DNA from: Natrinema salinisoli
GTDB taxonomy: Archaea > Halobacteriota > Halobacteria > Halobacteriales > Natrialbaceae
Assembly: GCF_020405205.1 (NCBI RefSeq)
Contig: NZ_CP084469.1
Span: 2,604,001-2,668,000 of the forward strand
DNA: 64,000 nucleotides
Direction of reading: 5' to 3'
Below the pieces are notes generated by a model. That model had not been told where the DNA came from. It did no database searches and was given only the letters and a program-made list of their open reading frames with translations. This document shows, piece by piece, positions 1-8,968 of the stretch; position 1 is the first letter of the stretch; the number at the start of each line of letters is the position of its first letter. Made by a program: the position numbers and the translations under genes.

Positions 1-17
1 GGCGAACAGGCAGCACG

Positions 18-25
18 TTTTTTAT
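18..25 (+). promoter_or_regulatory. TATA-like box of the first gene
   Basis: An A/T run (TTTTTTAT) in an otherwise GC-rich stretch lies 25-32 nt before the ATG at 50. This is the spacing expected of an archaeal TATA box serving a leaderless transcript, and it supports the chosen start. Confidence 0.5.
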
Positions 26-49
26 GCACTGGGTCGGTACGGTCGCACA

Positions 50-1096
50 ATGGTCCTGCGATGTTCGCTGCTCGGACACGACTTCGGCGAGGCCGAGGTC
101 GAACGCGAGCGCGAAGAACGGGGCAGTGAAGTCGTCGTTACCGTCCAGGAGTACGAAGAGTGTGCCCGCTGTGGCGAGAAACACGTCATCAGCGAGAACA
201 CCGAGGTCACCAGCCTCTCCGCCGGAACGGACGCCGACTCGATCCCCGACGAGCCCGATACCGAACCGCCCGAACCACCGCTCGAGTCCGACGCACCCGA
301 CGGCGATCCCGACGGGGACTCCGAATTCATCGATGCCGACGACGCCGTCGCCGAGATGCCCGACGGCGACGACGCCGAACTCATCGACGCGGACGACACC
401 GAGCCGGCCGGACCCGAGACCGAACCGTCCGCGACCCCGGAGCCGGACTCGACGACCGCCGCTGTCCCGGGAGCCGATGCTGACGGCGATACGGGCGGGG
501 TCGATCTCCCGACCGACGACGCCACCGACCCCGTCACCGACGACGGTGAGATCCTCGAGGACGACGAGGACTCGCCCGACCGGGATCGCGATCACGGCGA
601 GTGGCCCGACTCCGACGACGTCGGCCCGCCGGTCGGCAGCGAGTCCGAGCCGGCCACCTGGCCGGACGACGCGGCCGACGCCGATCCGGACGCCGACACC
701 GGCGGTCCCGACCCGGCAGCGATCGACGACGACGCCGTCCTGCTCGAGGACGACGAGACAGCGAGCGGCACCGAGACCGGGGCTCCCGGGGGTACCCAGG
801 GGACGACCGGGGCCGCAACGGACGCGCGGTCAGTGACCGCTGATCCCCCGGACCCCGCGACCGACGCCGCCTCGGACCCCGCGACCGACGCCGACTCGGG
901 AACCGGTATCGAGCGCGCCGCGTCCGCACCGACACCCGCCGAGAGCAGCGGCGGACCGGCCGAGGACGTCCCGACCGAGTTCTACTGCCCGCGGTGTGAG
1001 TACGTCGCCCCCGGAGACCGGAGTTCGCTTCGCAGCGGTGACATCTGCCCCGACTGCCGGAAGGGCTATCTCAGCGAGCGCGAACGCCGACAGTAA
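50..1096 (+). CDS. DUF7093-type protein with terminal zinc-binding Cys pairs and a long acidic linker
   Basis: The 348-residue protein has a compact N-terminal part with Cys5 and a CxxC at 38-41. A very long Asp/Glu/Pro/Thr-rich low-complexity segment follows (about residues 60-305), and the C-terminal 40 residues hold two CxxC pairs (313-316 and 333-336) that should bind one zinc. It resembles a haloarchaeal family I recall as DUF7093, whose function is unknown; the name is from memory. The acidic linker is probably disordered and soluble at high salt. The start at 50 is supported by the TATA-like box at 18-25. The zinc-ribbon-plus-linker layout suggests a nucleic-acid or protein adaptor, but that is inference. 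Confidence 0.8.
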   Translation: MVLRCSLLGHDFGEAEVEREREERGSEVVVTVQEYEECARCGEKHVISENTEVTSLSAGTDADSIPDEPDTEPPEPPLESDAPDGDPDGDSEFIDADDAVAEMPDGDDAELIDADDTEPAGPETEPSATPEPDSTTAAVPGADADGDTGGVDLPTDDATDPVTDDGEILEDDEDSPDRDRDHGEWPDSDDVGPPVGSESEPATWPDDAADADPDADTGGPDPAAIDDDAVLLEDDETASGTETGAPGGTQGTTGAATDARSVTADPPDPATDAASDPATDADSGTGIERAASAPTPAESSGGPAEDVPTEFYCPRCEYVAPGDRSSLRSGDICPDCRKGYLSERERRQ

Positions 1097-1295
1097 CGCG
1101 GATCGAACCGGAATCGGACGACCACTCGGTTTGCGTCAGTTCGGGCTCGCCGCTCGTCGACGCTCTCTCGCTTTTCGACCCGACCCCCGGTCGACAGCGG
1201 CCCGAATCGACAGTCTCCCCCGCCCGAGGACCCATCAGACACCCGAAACGTCGGGTATGAAAAGAGGTAAACACTCCGCCGTGTTTCTTCGAGCC

Positions 1296-1679
1296 ATGAA
1301 GGAGTACAAGATGCGTCGCGGTGAATATCTCGAGGAGCGAATTCCCGACATGGAGGCAACCATCGAGGACTACTTCGGCCCGATCACGGGGACCGAGGAG
1401 TACAAGGGCAACGACCTCCACGTGATCGGCGAGCCCGACAACCCGGTCTTCGAGAAAGTCGTCGTCGGCACCGTCGAATACTCCGGCAAGAAAGACAAAC
1501 TCGGCGTCGAGTTCTACGAACGCGACCCCACCGAGCTCGGCCCCGACGAACTCGAGGCCGCGGGCGAGGCCGTCGACGCGAAAAACGACTTCCTGCTCGA
1601 GGCGACCGGTCGCGACGCCAAGTCCCGTCGCGAATCGATGAAGCGGACGGTCGAAGACGATCCGGATCACGACTTCTAA
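1296..1679 (+). CDS. DUF5611 family protein
   Basis: A 127-residue protein rich in charged residues, recognised as the haloarchaeal DUF5611 family of unknown function. The family usually begins MKEYKMRRGEYLE, which sets the start at 1296. An in-frame ATG at 1257 would add 13 residues, but the A-rich stretch around 1257-1275 sits where a TATA box for a leaderless start at 1296 would be. No membrane segment or catalytic motif is visible. The TAA stop at 1677-1679 is also the first part of the structured repeat that follows. Confidence 0.85.
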   Translation: MKEYKMRRGEYLEERIPDMEATIEDYFGPITGTEEYKGNDLHVIGEPDNPVFEKVVVGTVEYSGKKDKLGVEFYERDPTELGPDELEAAGEAVDAKNDFLLEATGRDAKSRRESMKRTVEDDPDHDF

Positions 1680-1916
1680 CGAAATTTTACGCTGCGGTCT
1701 ATCGCGAGCGAGGCACGGAGCGTCTCGCTCGCGATGTCCCTCGGTAAAATTTCGATCAAAAGCACTCCTCCCTCCGTTCCAGGCGCTCGGGAGCGCCTTC
1801 CACATCGGTCGTCGGCCCGCTCGCTCGTTTCACTCGCTCGCGGTCGTCTCGGGTGAGCGCCTGCCCTCCCCCGGGTCGAACGGCTCTCGCGTTGCTCGAG
1901 CCGTCCTCCCGGCCAC
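1677..1916 (+). repeat. Structured 3'-flanking element, copy 1 (inverse of copy at 63257-63473)
   Basis: This gene-free stretch is a repeat whose second copy lies on the other strand at 63257-63473. P1 is an 11-bp helix, CGAAATTTTAC (1680-1690) with GTAAAATTTCG (1744-1754). It encloses P2, a perfect 12-bp hairpin (1701-1712 with 1724-1735). P3 is an 8-bp hairpin (1781-1788 with 1791-1798) and P4 a 7-bp hairpin (1880-1886 with 1898-1904). Linker blocks at 1741-1780 (36/40 identical), about 1799-1827 (28/29) and 1860-1874 (15/15) match copy 2, while the P2, P3 and P4 sequences differ. Both copies start at the stop codon of the upstream gene, in sense orientation. The function is unknown; a 3'-UTR RNA structure or a REP-like mobile sequence are the alternatives. 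Confidence 0.8.
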
Positions 1917-1991
1917 GGCACTGATACGTCTCGATCAGTCTGTCAATCGGCTTCGTAACGGCTTTCCTCGGGGCGTCGAATATCGCGCACA

Positions 1992-2180
1992 ATGGACGCA
2001 CAGTCGTTTCTCGCCGCGACGCTCGTCGCTCACATCGGGTTCGCGATCTTCGTAACTATCCACGCGCATCTGACGGGGCGAGACGCCGACAAGTGGCCGT
2101 TCGTGACGCTGGCGTTCGGACTGGCCGGGATCGCCGCCTACTTCTTCTACGACGAGACGACCGACTCCGGTCAGCGCTGA
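1992..2180 (+). CDS. Small two-helix membrane protein
   Basis: A 62-residue protein with two hydrophobic stretches (about residues 6-26 and 36-54) separated by a short polar loop containing TGRDADKW, and a short charged C-terminus. It is probably an integral membrane protein with two helices. I do not recognise a function, though small proteins of this type are common in haloarchaea. It follows the structured repeat on the same strand and ends 44 nt before the converging pitA gene. Confidence 0.7.
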   Translation: MDAQSFLAATLVAHIGFAIFVTIHAHLTGRDADKWPFVTLAFGLAGIAAYFFYDETTDSGQR

Positions 2181-2224
2181 AATCGGGTATCGCCTCGAGC
2201 CGACAGGAAAAGGCCGCCGCGTTC

Positions 2225-3763
2225 TCAGGCGAGGAAGACGTGTCGCGGTCGGTCCGCGAGGACGTCGCGGCCGAACTCGACGGTCTCCGAGAAGGCGTCG
2301 CTGCGGAAGAACTCCATGGCGTCCTTGCGGGCGTCCCAGCGGCTGGCGATGAACATGTCGTTCTCGTCTTCGCGGTTGACCAGCAGGTCGGTCTTGCGGT
2401 GGCCGTCCATGTCGGCGAGGAGGCCGCCGACGTCCTCGAAGACGCCGACGAAGTCGCCGCGGTGATCTGGCTTGACGGTGTAGAACATTCCCATCGTGCC
2501 CCAGGAGTCGTTCGCTTCGTCGTCGCCCGCCTGCCGGACGATCTCGGGAAGGTCGGCGAGGAAGCCGGCGGCCGTACTCGCGGCCCGTTCGGTATCCCAG
2601 AGGCTGACGACCGCGGTCTCCACCTCTTCGCCGCCATCTCGCGGTTCGTACACTGCCGTCTTCACGTGCGTGTCGTAGTGATCGAAGTTCCCTCGCAGGC
2701 CGTCGACCTCCTCGAACAGCTCGTCGGGGTCGGCCGCGGAGTAGAGCACGACCGCGTGGACGTCCTCGCCGTGGGGCTGGCCCGCGTAGACGCCGATGTC
2801 CTCGAGTTCGCTCCGGAGATCCTCGTCGTCGCTACCGTGTGCGTGATCGGACCCGTCGTCACCGTGGCCGCTCGAGTCCGCGTCGCCGTCGCCGTGGTGA
2901 TGGCCGCCGGAGCCGCCGTGGTGGCCATCGGAGTCGCTCCCGTGTGGATGACCGTGCTCCCCGTGAGCGTCACCCTCCTGTGGAACCGCCTCGCCAGCGA
3001 GGAAGGACCCGAGGTGTTCGGGCGGGAACCGGCGCGCCGAGAGGAACCGGCCGAACTCGGCGAAGCGGGAACTCGAGGGGTCGAAGCGCATCTCGTAGAG
3101 GAGTTCCTTCACGTCGGTCGGGTCGTCCGCGAACAGGGTGACGCCCCACTCGAAGTCGTCGAGGCCGATGCTGCCGGAGATGATCTGCGTGACGCGTCCG
3201 GCGTACCCCTTCCCGATCTCGCCGTGGGACGACAGGTGCTCCGCGCGCTCGTCGAAGGGCATGTCGTACCAGTTGTCCTCCGGTCCGCGGCGCTTGTCCA
3301 TCGGGTAGAAACTGAGGAACTCGCTGTCGGGAATTTCGGGCTTCAGACGGGACTCGATGTACCGTTCCATGCCGGTGTCCTCGACTTCGGCGTCCTCGTC
3401 GAAGTAGTCCTCGGACATGTAGCCCGAGACCTCCGTCACCGAGAGGTAGGAATCCGCTCGCTCGGTGAAGTCGGCGAGTGCGGTGTGCTCGAACCGCCGC
3501 TCGAGCGTGTCGATATCAGCGAGCGTCGGTCGGAGGTGGAGGACGAGCAGGTCGGCCTTGTGGCCCAGCACCGAGAAGACGGCCGAATCACCTGCCTCGG
3601 CGTCCGCGACGGCCTCGCAGGACGTCAGATAGTCGATACCCTCGTCGATCGCCTGCGAGCGGCATCGCTCGGGTGCGCCTCGCCAGGCGTCCCAGTCGAT
3701 CGACCTGAAATCGTGCAGGACGTACCAGCCCTCGTCGGTCTGTGGCGGTCGCCGTCGTTCCAT
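2225..3763 (-). CDS. pitA: PitA-type haem protein: chlorite dismutase-like domain fused to a monooxygenase-like domain
   Basis: The 512-residue protein has a chlorite dismutase/coprohaem decarboxylase (HemQ)-like domain at about 10-250, a His/Gly/Asp-rich linker at about 265-312, and a C-terminal antibiotic-monooxygenase-like domain. The fusion is known from haloarchaea as PitA. Within the first domain the HemQ signatures are intact: Tyr153 in YPMDKRR, His180 in SSHGEIG as likely proximal haem ligand, and Gln193 in the VTQII stretch. By family knowledge this suggests coprohaem decarboxylation to haem, with the second domain possibly handling haem or oxidant. The start at 3763 was chosen because known homologues begin just before the PQTDEGWY segment; an upstream in-frame ATG at 3877 would add an untypical Arg-rich stretch. 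It is divergent from the PadR gene. Confidence 0.88.
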   Translation of the reverse strand: MERRRPPQTDEGWYVLHDFRSIDWDAWRGAPERCRSQAIDEGIDYLTSCEAVADAEAGDSAVFSVLGHKADLLVLHLRPTLADIDTLERRFEHTALADFTERADSYLSVTEVSGYMSEDYFDEDAEVEDTGMERYIESRLKPEIPDSEFLSFYPMDKRRGPEDNWYDMPFDERAEHLSSHGEIGKGYAGRVTQIISGSIGLDDFEWGVTLFADDPTDVKELLYEMRFDPSSSRFAEFGRFLSARRFPPEHLGSFLAGEAVPQEGDAHGEHGHPHGSDSDGHHGGSGGHHHGDGDADSSGHGDDGSDHAHGSDDEDLRSELEDIGVYAGQPHGEDVHAVVLYSAADPDELFEEVDGLRGNFDHYDTHVKTAVYEPRDGGEEVETAVVSLWDTERAASTAAGFLADLPEIVRQAGDDEANDSWGTMGMFYTVKPDHRGDFVGVFEDVGGLLADMDGHRKTDLLVNREDENDMFIASRWDARKDAMEFFRSDAFSETVEFGRDVLADRPRHVFLA

Positions 3764-3940
3764 GAGCGCGGGTTGGAGCGGGATCGCTAAGAAGGGCCGG
3801 GTTTCGGTCGGCTCCCGTCGCGCCTGCTGGCGTCGACTCGTCTCCGGGAAGCCGCCGGATCCGTCGTTTCCGGCCATCAGCTCGTCGCTTTCTACCGTGA
3901 CCGAAACGCTTTACATCCGTCCGTTTAACCCACCAGTCGT

Positions 3941-4465
3941 ATGCGAAAGAGCGGGCCGCCGAAAGGGCTTATCGCCTACCTCGTGCTCGAGCTCCTCGAG
4001 GAGAAGCCCCGCTACGGCTACGAGATTCTCAAGGAGATCCGCGAGATCAGCGGCGGTCACTGGGAACCCTCCTACGGCTCGGTCTACCCGATCCTCTACA
4101 AGTTCGAGGAGAAGGGCTGGACCGAACGCATCGAACGGGAGGACGAACCCGATCGGAAGTACTTCGAACTCACCGACGACGGCCGCGCGGAACTCGAGGA
4201 GCGCCGCGAGAGCGGGTCGGAGAAGGCCCGCGACTTCGCCGACGTGATCCTCGGCTTCTTCCACGTCTACGCGGCGTTCTCGACGGACGACCGGTTCGAG
4301 ATCCCCGCGATCGAGGGCGAGTGGCGCTTCGACGAGGAGTTCAGCCGCTGGGTCGTCGAACAGGTCGTCCGCCACTACGAACACTACTTCGAAACCGAGT
4401 TCGAACGGCTCGAGGAGACGCCCGAGGAGTTCTACGACCGCCACGGGATCGAGACGGACGAGTAA
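3941..4465 (+). CDS. PadR family transcriptional regulator
   Basis: A 174-residue PadR-type regulator. The N-terminal winged helix (about residues 1-90) contains the family pattern GLIAYLVLELLEEKPRYGYE, then EPSYGSVYPILYKFEEKGW and the wing DRKYFELTDDGR. The C-terminal half is a helical dimerisation segment rich in acidic and aromatic residues. PadR proteins usually repress a neighbouring gene in response to a ligand. The divergent pitA gene shares the 177-nt intergenic region and is a plausible target, but this is inference. A TATA-like CTTTACA at 3908-3914 sits about 30 nt before the ATG. Confidence 0.92.
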   Translation: MRKSGPPKGLIAYLVLELLEEKPRYGYEILKEIREISGGHWEPSYGSVYPILYKFEEKGWTERIEREDEPDRKYFELTDDGRAELEERRESGSEKARDFADVILGFFHVYAAFSTDDRFEIPAIEGEWRFDEEFSRWVVEQVVRHYEHYFETEFERLEETPEEFYDRHGIETDE

Positions 4466-4537
4466 CCGGAGAGAGTGACAGGCCGTCTCGAAAAGGCGGG
4501 GTCGCTCGGTTCGTCGCACACGGTCGGCCCGTTCCGA

Positions 4538-6379
4538 TCAACCCGAGAACAGTTCCGGGCCGAACAGCAACATGAGGAAGCTCACGAGCATCGTCACGCC
4601 GATCGCCGTCGTCACCACGCGGACCATTCCGCGGGTCGCGTCGATCGGTAACCGGGAGACGATCGCCTCCGTACTCGTCCGGAGGATGTGGCCGCCGTCG
4701 AGCGGGAACGCCGGGATGCAGTTGAAAAAGCCGAGCTGAATGTTGATCCAGCCGGTCCAGAACAGCAGGTTCGCCAGCACGAAGACGGTCCCGTCGCCGA
4801 ACGCACCGAGCGCTCCCTGAGTCTCGTAGAAGTTCTGGACCCCGCCGGTGAAGCCGGCGAAGTTGAACGGCATCGCACCGCTGACCCCGAGGACCGGCAG
4901 CATGATCGTGATCACGATCTTTCCGAGGAAGGTGTCGGTAATGGGACCGAACCGCGTCTCGCCGTCGCCGCCGAGCAGCCCCAGATACTCGCCTGCGGGA
5001 TAGAGTTGGACGCCGATATCGTTCATCGCGATGCCGGACGTTCCCGGCTGGCCCTGAATTCCGAGGAACCCGCTATCGGCCCGCGGATGCTCGTCGAGCG
5101 TCACGGTGTAGGTCTCGCGTTCGTCGCCGAAGTAGCCCGCCACCTCGACCTGCTGATCGGGCTCGCTGTCCTCGAGGATGGGAGCGAGGTCTCCGTAGGT
5201 CTGGATGCGCTCGCCGTCGAAGCGAGTGATGACGAACGTCTCGTCGGTCGGCCCGGTTTCGCGCTCGAGCGGCCCGTCGGCGGCGACCGAGACGGCTGCG
5301 CCGATCGGTACCTCGCGTTCGACGCGCTCGTCGCCGCTCGCGGGGTCGATCGTCAGCGTCACTCGCTCGTCGTCACCGACGGCGTCCATGAATCCCCGTT
5401 CGGTCGCGATCGTCTGGCCGTCGACCGCACGGATCTCGTCACCGGCAGTGAGTCCCGTCGGGCCATCGTCCATCGCCGCGGTCACGAGCAGCGATCGATC
5501 GACGCTCACCGTTTCCTCGCCGTTGAGTTCGACTGTCACTTCCTCGCCGTCGGCGGCCTCGAGCCGATCAGCGAGGTCGTCGTTGCCCTCGACTGCGGTG
5601 CCGTCGATCGCCGTAATGCGGTCGTTCGGTTCGATGCCGGCGTCGGCGGCGGGCGAATCGGGTGCGACGCCGCCGACGGCGGCACCGGGCGCGACGCCGA
5701 TCGCGCCGACGACCGGTCCGAACAGCAGCGCGAAGGCCAGCAGCGTGATCGCGAAGTTGTTCGTGACGCCGGCGGCGAACATCCGCGTCTGGCCGCCGCG
5801 AGAGGCCGCCTTGCTGCTTTCCTGATCGGGTTCGACGAACGCGCCGACCGGAAGGACCGCGAGCATCGCGACCCCCATCGAGTCGATGTCGATGTCCTCG
5901 ACGCGACAGAGCAGGCCGTGACCGCCCTCGTGGACGACGAGGCCAACGAGCAGGCCGAAGACGATGCCGGGCGTGGCGGCGAGCGGCAGGAAGTCGTTGA
6001 CGCCGGGGATGACGAGGACGTTGCGCGGCTGTCGAACCGCGGACGACGTCATCTGTGGCGTCGAGAGTGCGGTCATCGCCGCCTGGATGAGAAACGCGAA
6101 CATGCCCACCATCACGACCAGCGCGATTCCGACGCCGAGGTTCGACCACGCCCGCCAGAACCGCTTCGGACGAGCGAGGCGATCGAGCAGCACTCGTCCG
6201 CGTTTGGTGTGGAACGTGAGAATCGGACCCTGCGTACCAATGTAGTCGGGGAGATAGCCGGCGTTCCGGACGGCGATTATCGCGACCCAGTAGAGGAGGA
6301 GGCCGACCAGAACCCACGTGACGAGTTCCGAGCCGAATATTTCGGGCGGTGAGACGAACGCGAACGAACCGTGATCCAT
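4538..6379 (-). CDS. Site-2 protease family (M50) intramembrane metalloprotease with PDZ region
   Basis: A 613-residue multipass membrane protein. The zinc-binding HEGGH motif lies at residues 150-154 in a hydrophobic helix, and the third-ligand motif PLDGGH at about 559-564. Between them is a long soluble region (about 230-440) with one or two PDZ-like repeats (GVAPDSPAADAGI; GLTAGDEIRAVDG). This order is that of RseP/S2P proteases, which cleave membrane-spanning substrates such as anti-sigma factors or membrane-bound regulators. The substrate here is unknown. It is monocistronic between padR and lysS. A second S2P homologue without an obvious PDZ region is encoded at 11722-12885. Confidence 0.93.
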   Translation of the reverse strand: MDHGSFAFVSPPEIFGSELVTWVLVGLLLYWVAIIAVRNAGYLPDYIGTQGPILTFHTKRGRVLLDRLARPKRFWRAWSNLGVGIALVVMVGMFAFLIQAAMTALSTPQMTSSAVRQPRNVLVIPGVNDFLPLAATPGIVFGLLVGLVVHEGGHGLLCRVEDIDIDSMGVAMLAVLPVGAFVEPDQESSKAASRGGQTRMFAAGVTNNFAITLLAFALLFGPVVGAIGVAPGAAVGGVAPDSPAADAGIEPNDRITAIDGTAVEGNDDLADRLEAADGEEVTVELNGEETVSVDRSLLVTAAMDDGPTGLTAGDEIRAVDGQTIATERGFMDAVGDDERVTLTIDPASGDERVEREVPIGAAVSVAADGPLERETGPTDETFVITRFDGERIQTYGDLAPILEDSEPDQQVEVAGYFGDERETYTVTLDEHPRADSGFLGIQGQPGTSGIAMNDIGVQLYPAGEYLGLLGGDGETRFGPITDTFLGKIVITIMLPVLGVSGAMPFNFAGFTGGVQNFYETQGALGAFGDGTVFVLANLLFWTGWINIQLGFFNCIPAFPLDGGHILRTSTEAIVSRLPIDATRGMVRVVTTAIGVTMLVSFLMLLFGPELFSG

Positions 6380-6443
6380 TAAGACTATCTCCGGGTGGCG
6401 TTCTCAAATGGCTTTTGTCTGTCCGGCCGGCCATCCGGGCGTG

Positions 6444-8150
6444 TTAGCGTTCGCGGCGAAGCCGCCCGACAACGAACTCCCGGTCGACCTTCGCGAGGAA
6501 CGGACCGAGCTTCGGGCCCTGCTCCTCGTCGAAGAAGAGCCGGTAACCCGCCGCGAAGAAGTCCCCGACGTCGACGTCGTGGCGCCTCGCGGCTTCGTAG
6601 ATCTCGCCCTGAATCTCCTCGGGGTCGTGGCCCGCCTCGATGAAGTCGGCCAGGTCCGCGAGCGCGGCCTCGGTGTCCGCATCGAAGTCGTGCTCCGGGA
6701 TCGCGGTCCGCTTGAGTTCGTAATCGAACTCGTTGCCCGTCCGACGCGCCCAGTTGCGGGCCTGCTCGACCCGCTCGAGGGCACCCTCGACGGCCCACTC
6801 GGGGGCGTCCTCGGGAATGTGGCCCTCGCGCCGGGCGATCTCCTCGCGCAGGTCGGGGTCGTCGGTCATGCCGAGCACCGCGGCGAAGGTGTATGGGAGT
6901 CGGACGCGCTCTTCTCGAGGCTCTTCGACCACGAAGGGGTAGACGCGGTCGGCGAACGCCTGTTCGTCCTCGCTGGCCTCGACTTCGCCGAAGTAGGTCG
7001 CCTCGAGCCGGTCGAACTCGTCGACCAGTTGATCGAGTCGCTCGATGCTGAAGTCCCGGGCCTTCGCGGGGTCCTTCGCGAAGAAGTACCGCAGCACCTC
7101 GGGCTCGAGCAGTTCGAGGACGTCCGAGACGAGGATGACGTTCCCCTCGGAGGAGGAAAAGGGCTCGCCCTCGAGGGTGAACCACTCGTAGACCATCGGG
7201 ACCGGGGGCTCGATCTCGAGGACGTTCCGGGCGACGTCTTGCCCGCTGGGCCAGGAGCCTTCGGCGTGGTCCTTGCCGAAGGGTTCGAAGTCGACGCCCA
7301 GTAATTGCCACTGGGCGGGCCACTCGAAGCGCCAGGGGAGTTTGCCCTCGCGCAGCGTGGCGGTACCCTCGCGGCCGCAGCCGTCGATGGTCTGGTCGCC
7401 GGCGTCCATATCGGTACAGCGGTAGTCGACGGTCGGCGTCTCGCCGTCCAAATCAATGCTCGTCACCGTCTCCGTGATCTTCCCGCACTCCTCGCAGATC
7501 GGGTTGAACGGGATGTAGTCCTCGTCGACTTTGTCCTGATACTTCGAGAGGACCTCGCGTGCGCGGTCCCGATGCTCGAGCACGAATCGAGTCACGTCCT
7601 CGAACTCGCCGGACTCGTACAGGTCGGTGTTCGAGACCATGTCGATCGGGACGTCGACCGCGTCCGCGCTGTCCTGGATGATCGTCGCGAAGTGGTCGCC
7701 GTAGGAGTCACAGCAGCCGAAGGGATCCGGGATGTCCGTATAAGGTGCGCCGAGATTGCGCCCGAGCGCGCCCGCGTCGACCTCGCCGAGATCGACGAGG
7801 TTCCCCCCGAGGTCACAGAGGGTCCGCGGGAGTTTTCGGAGCGGGTCGCGGTCGTCGGCGGTGAAGACCTGCCGGACATCGTGGCCGCGATCGCGCAGCA
7901 CCTCGGCGACGAAGTAGCCGCGCATGATCTCGTTGACGTTCCCGAGGTGGGGAACGCCCGACGGAGAGATGCCGCCCTTGACGACGATGGGCTCGTCCGG
8001 GTTTCGTTCTTCTACCCGATCAGCAACCGTATCGGCCCAGAACGCGTGGCGGGTTTCGCTCGCTTCCTCGCGCTGGAGGGTGTAGGGGCTGATCGCGTCC
8101 GACTCCGGGGAATCTGCCGTCGCTTCGGTGGCGTCGCCGTCGGGACTCAT
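6444..8150 (-). CDS. lysS: Lysyl-tRNA synthetase, class I
   Basis: A 568-residue class I LysRS, the form typical of many archaea and unrelated to the bacterial class II enzyme. The HIGH-type motif is GVPHLGN at 65-71 and the KMSKS equivalent is SSSEGN in the second half. A Cys pair CEECGK lies in the zinc-binding insertion. The reaction is ATP-dependent charging of tRNA-Lys in the cytoplasm. The ATG at 8150 overlaps the stop of pyrH by 4 nt, so the two are probably cotranscribed and translationally coupled. The roughly 30-residue polar N-terminal extension before the catalytic fold looks like a haloarchaeal addition. Confidence 0.97.
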   Translation of the reverse strand: MSPDGDATEATADSPESDAISPYTLQREEASETRHAFWADTVADRVEERNPDEPIVVKGGISPSGVPHLGNVNEIMRGYFVAEVLRDRGHDVRQVFTADDRDPLRKLPRTLCDLGGNLVDLGEVDAGALGRNLGAPYTDIPDPFGCCDSYGDHFATIIQDSADAVDVPIDMVSNTDLYESGEFEDVTRFVLEHRDRAREVLSKYQDKVDEDYIPFNPICEECGKITETVTSIDLDGETPTVDYRCTDMDAGDQTIDGCGREGTATLREGKLPWRFEWPAQWQLLGVDFEPFGKDHAEGSWPSGQDVARNVLEIEPPVPMVYEWFTLEGEPFSSSEGNVILVSDVLELLEPEVLRYFFAKDPAKARDFSIERLDQLVDEFDRLEATYFGEVEASEDEQAFADRVYPFVVEEPREERVRLPYTFAAVLGMTDDPDLREEIARREGHIPEDAPEWAVEGALERVEQARNWARRTGNEFDYELKRTAIPEHDFDADTEAALADLADFIEAGHDPEEIQGEIYEAARRHDVDVGDFFAAGYRLFFDEEQGPKLGPFLAKVDREFVVGRLRRER

Positions 8151-8872
8151 TCTTCGTCACTCGCCCAGTAGGTCGGTTCCGCGCCGGCACCCTCAGGGAC
8201 GATGTCCGTCCCCTCGTGGTCGCCGAATCGGACCGCACGCGCGATCCGCTCCGGGTCAGTGCCGTCGAGCACGATCGTTCGCATTCCCGAACGCTCGATG
8301 ATCTTCGCCGCCAGGAGGTCGACCGGTGCGGACGCGCCGGCGTTCATCTCGAGGCCGGCGATGGCGTCGACCAGCTCCGCCGCGGAGAGGTGGTCGTACT
8401 TGGTCGCGTCGTCGTCCTCGTTCGGATCGGCGCTGTAGACGCCGGGAACGCTCGTTGCATAGACGAGCAGGTCGGCGTCGATGTACTCCGCGAGGGCGGC
8501 CCCGACGGCGTCGGTGGTCTGGGCCGGCGCGACACCGCCCATAATACAGATATCGTCCCGGCGGAGCGCCTCGCTGGCCTCCTCGTAATCGAGCGCGGGT
8601 GCGGTCACGGACTCCTCGCTCAGCGCGGCGATGAGCAGGCGAGCGTTGAGTCGCGTGACGTCGATCCCGAGCTGATCGAGTTCGATTTCGTTCGCTCCGA
8701 GGTCTCGAGCGGCCGAGATATACTCGCGAGCGACGCCGCCGCCTCCGACGACGGCACCGATCCGACACCCCTCCGAAATGAGGTCTTCGATGACGCCAGC
8801 GTGCTCGGCCACCCGATCCGCGCCCGGCTCGGGGACGAGGACGCTCCCGCCGATAGAGACGACCACTTTCAT
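8147..8872 (-). CDS. pyrH: UMP kinase
   Basis: A 241-residue amino-acid-kinase-fold protein. The N-terminus MKVVVSIGGSVLVPE is the archaeal UMP kinase signature, followed by a Gly-rich GGGG loop and LLVYATSVPGVYSADPN near the nucleotide site. It phosphorylates UMP to UDP in pyrimidine metabolism. The start at 8872 was preferred over an in-frame ATG at 8914 because the family begins here and a TATA-like CTTAAGATA on the minus strand (about 8898-8906) lies about 30 nt upstream, fitting a leaderless mRNA. Its stop overlaps the lysS start. Confidence 0.95.
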   Translation of the reverse strand: MKVVVSIGGSVLVPEPGADRVAEHAGVIEDLISEGCRIGAVVGGGGVAREYISAARDLGANEIELDQLGIDVTRLNARLLIAALSEESVTAPALDYEEASEALRRDDICIMGGVAPAQTTDAVGAALAEYIDADLLVYATSVPGVYSADPNEDDDATKYDHLSAAELVDAIAGLEMNAGASAPVDLLAAKIIERSGMRTIVLDGTDPERIARAVRFGDHEGTDIVPEGAGAEPTYWASDEE

Positions 8873-8968
8873 ACTACCCCGGTGTAGCGGAGTTGCTATC
8901 TTAAGGGTTGTCAACTGCCCGGACGGCGTGGTGACACACCCCTCGAGACCCGCCGCCGTCTCTCCCCG

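Noticed and set aside
2093-3790. Long open frame opposite pitA
   Set aside because: It is the antisense shadow of the high-GC pitA gene; no family resemblance and unlikely composition.
4688-6352. 554-codon open frame opposite the site-2 protease
   Set aside because: Same reason; the minus-strand protein has intact protease motifs and membrane helices.
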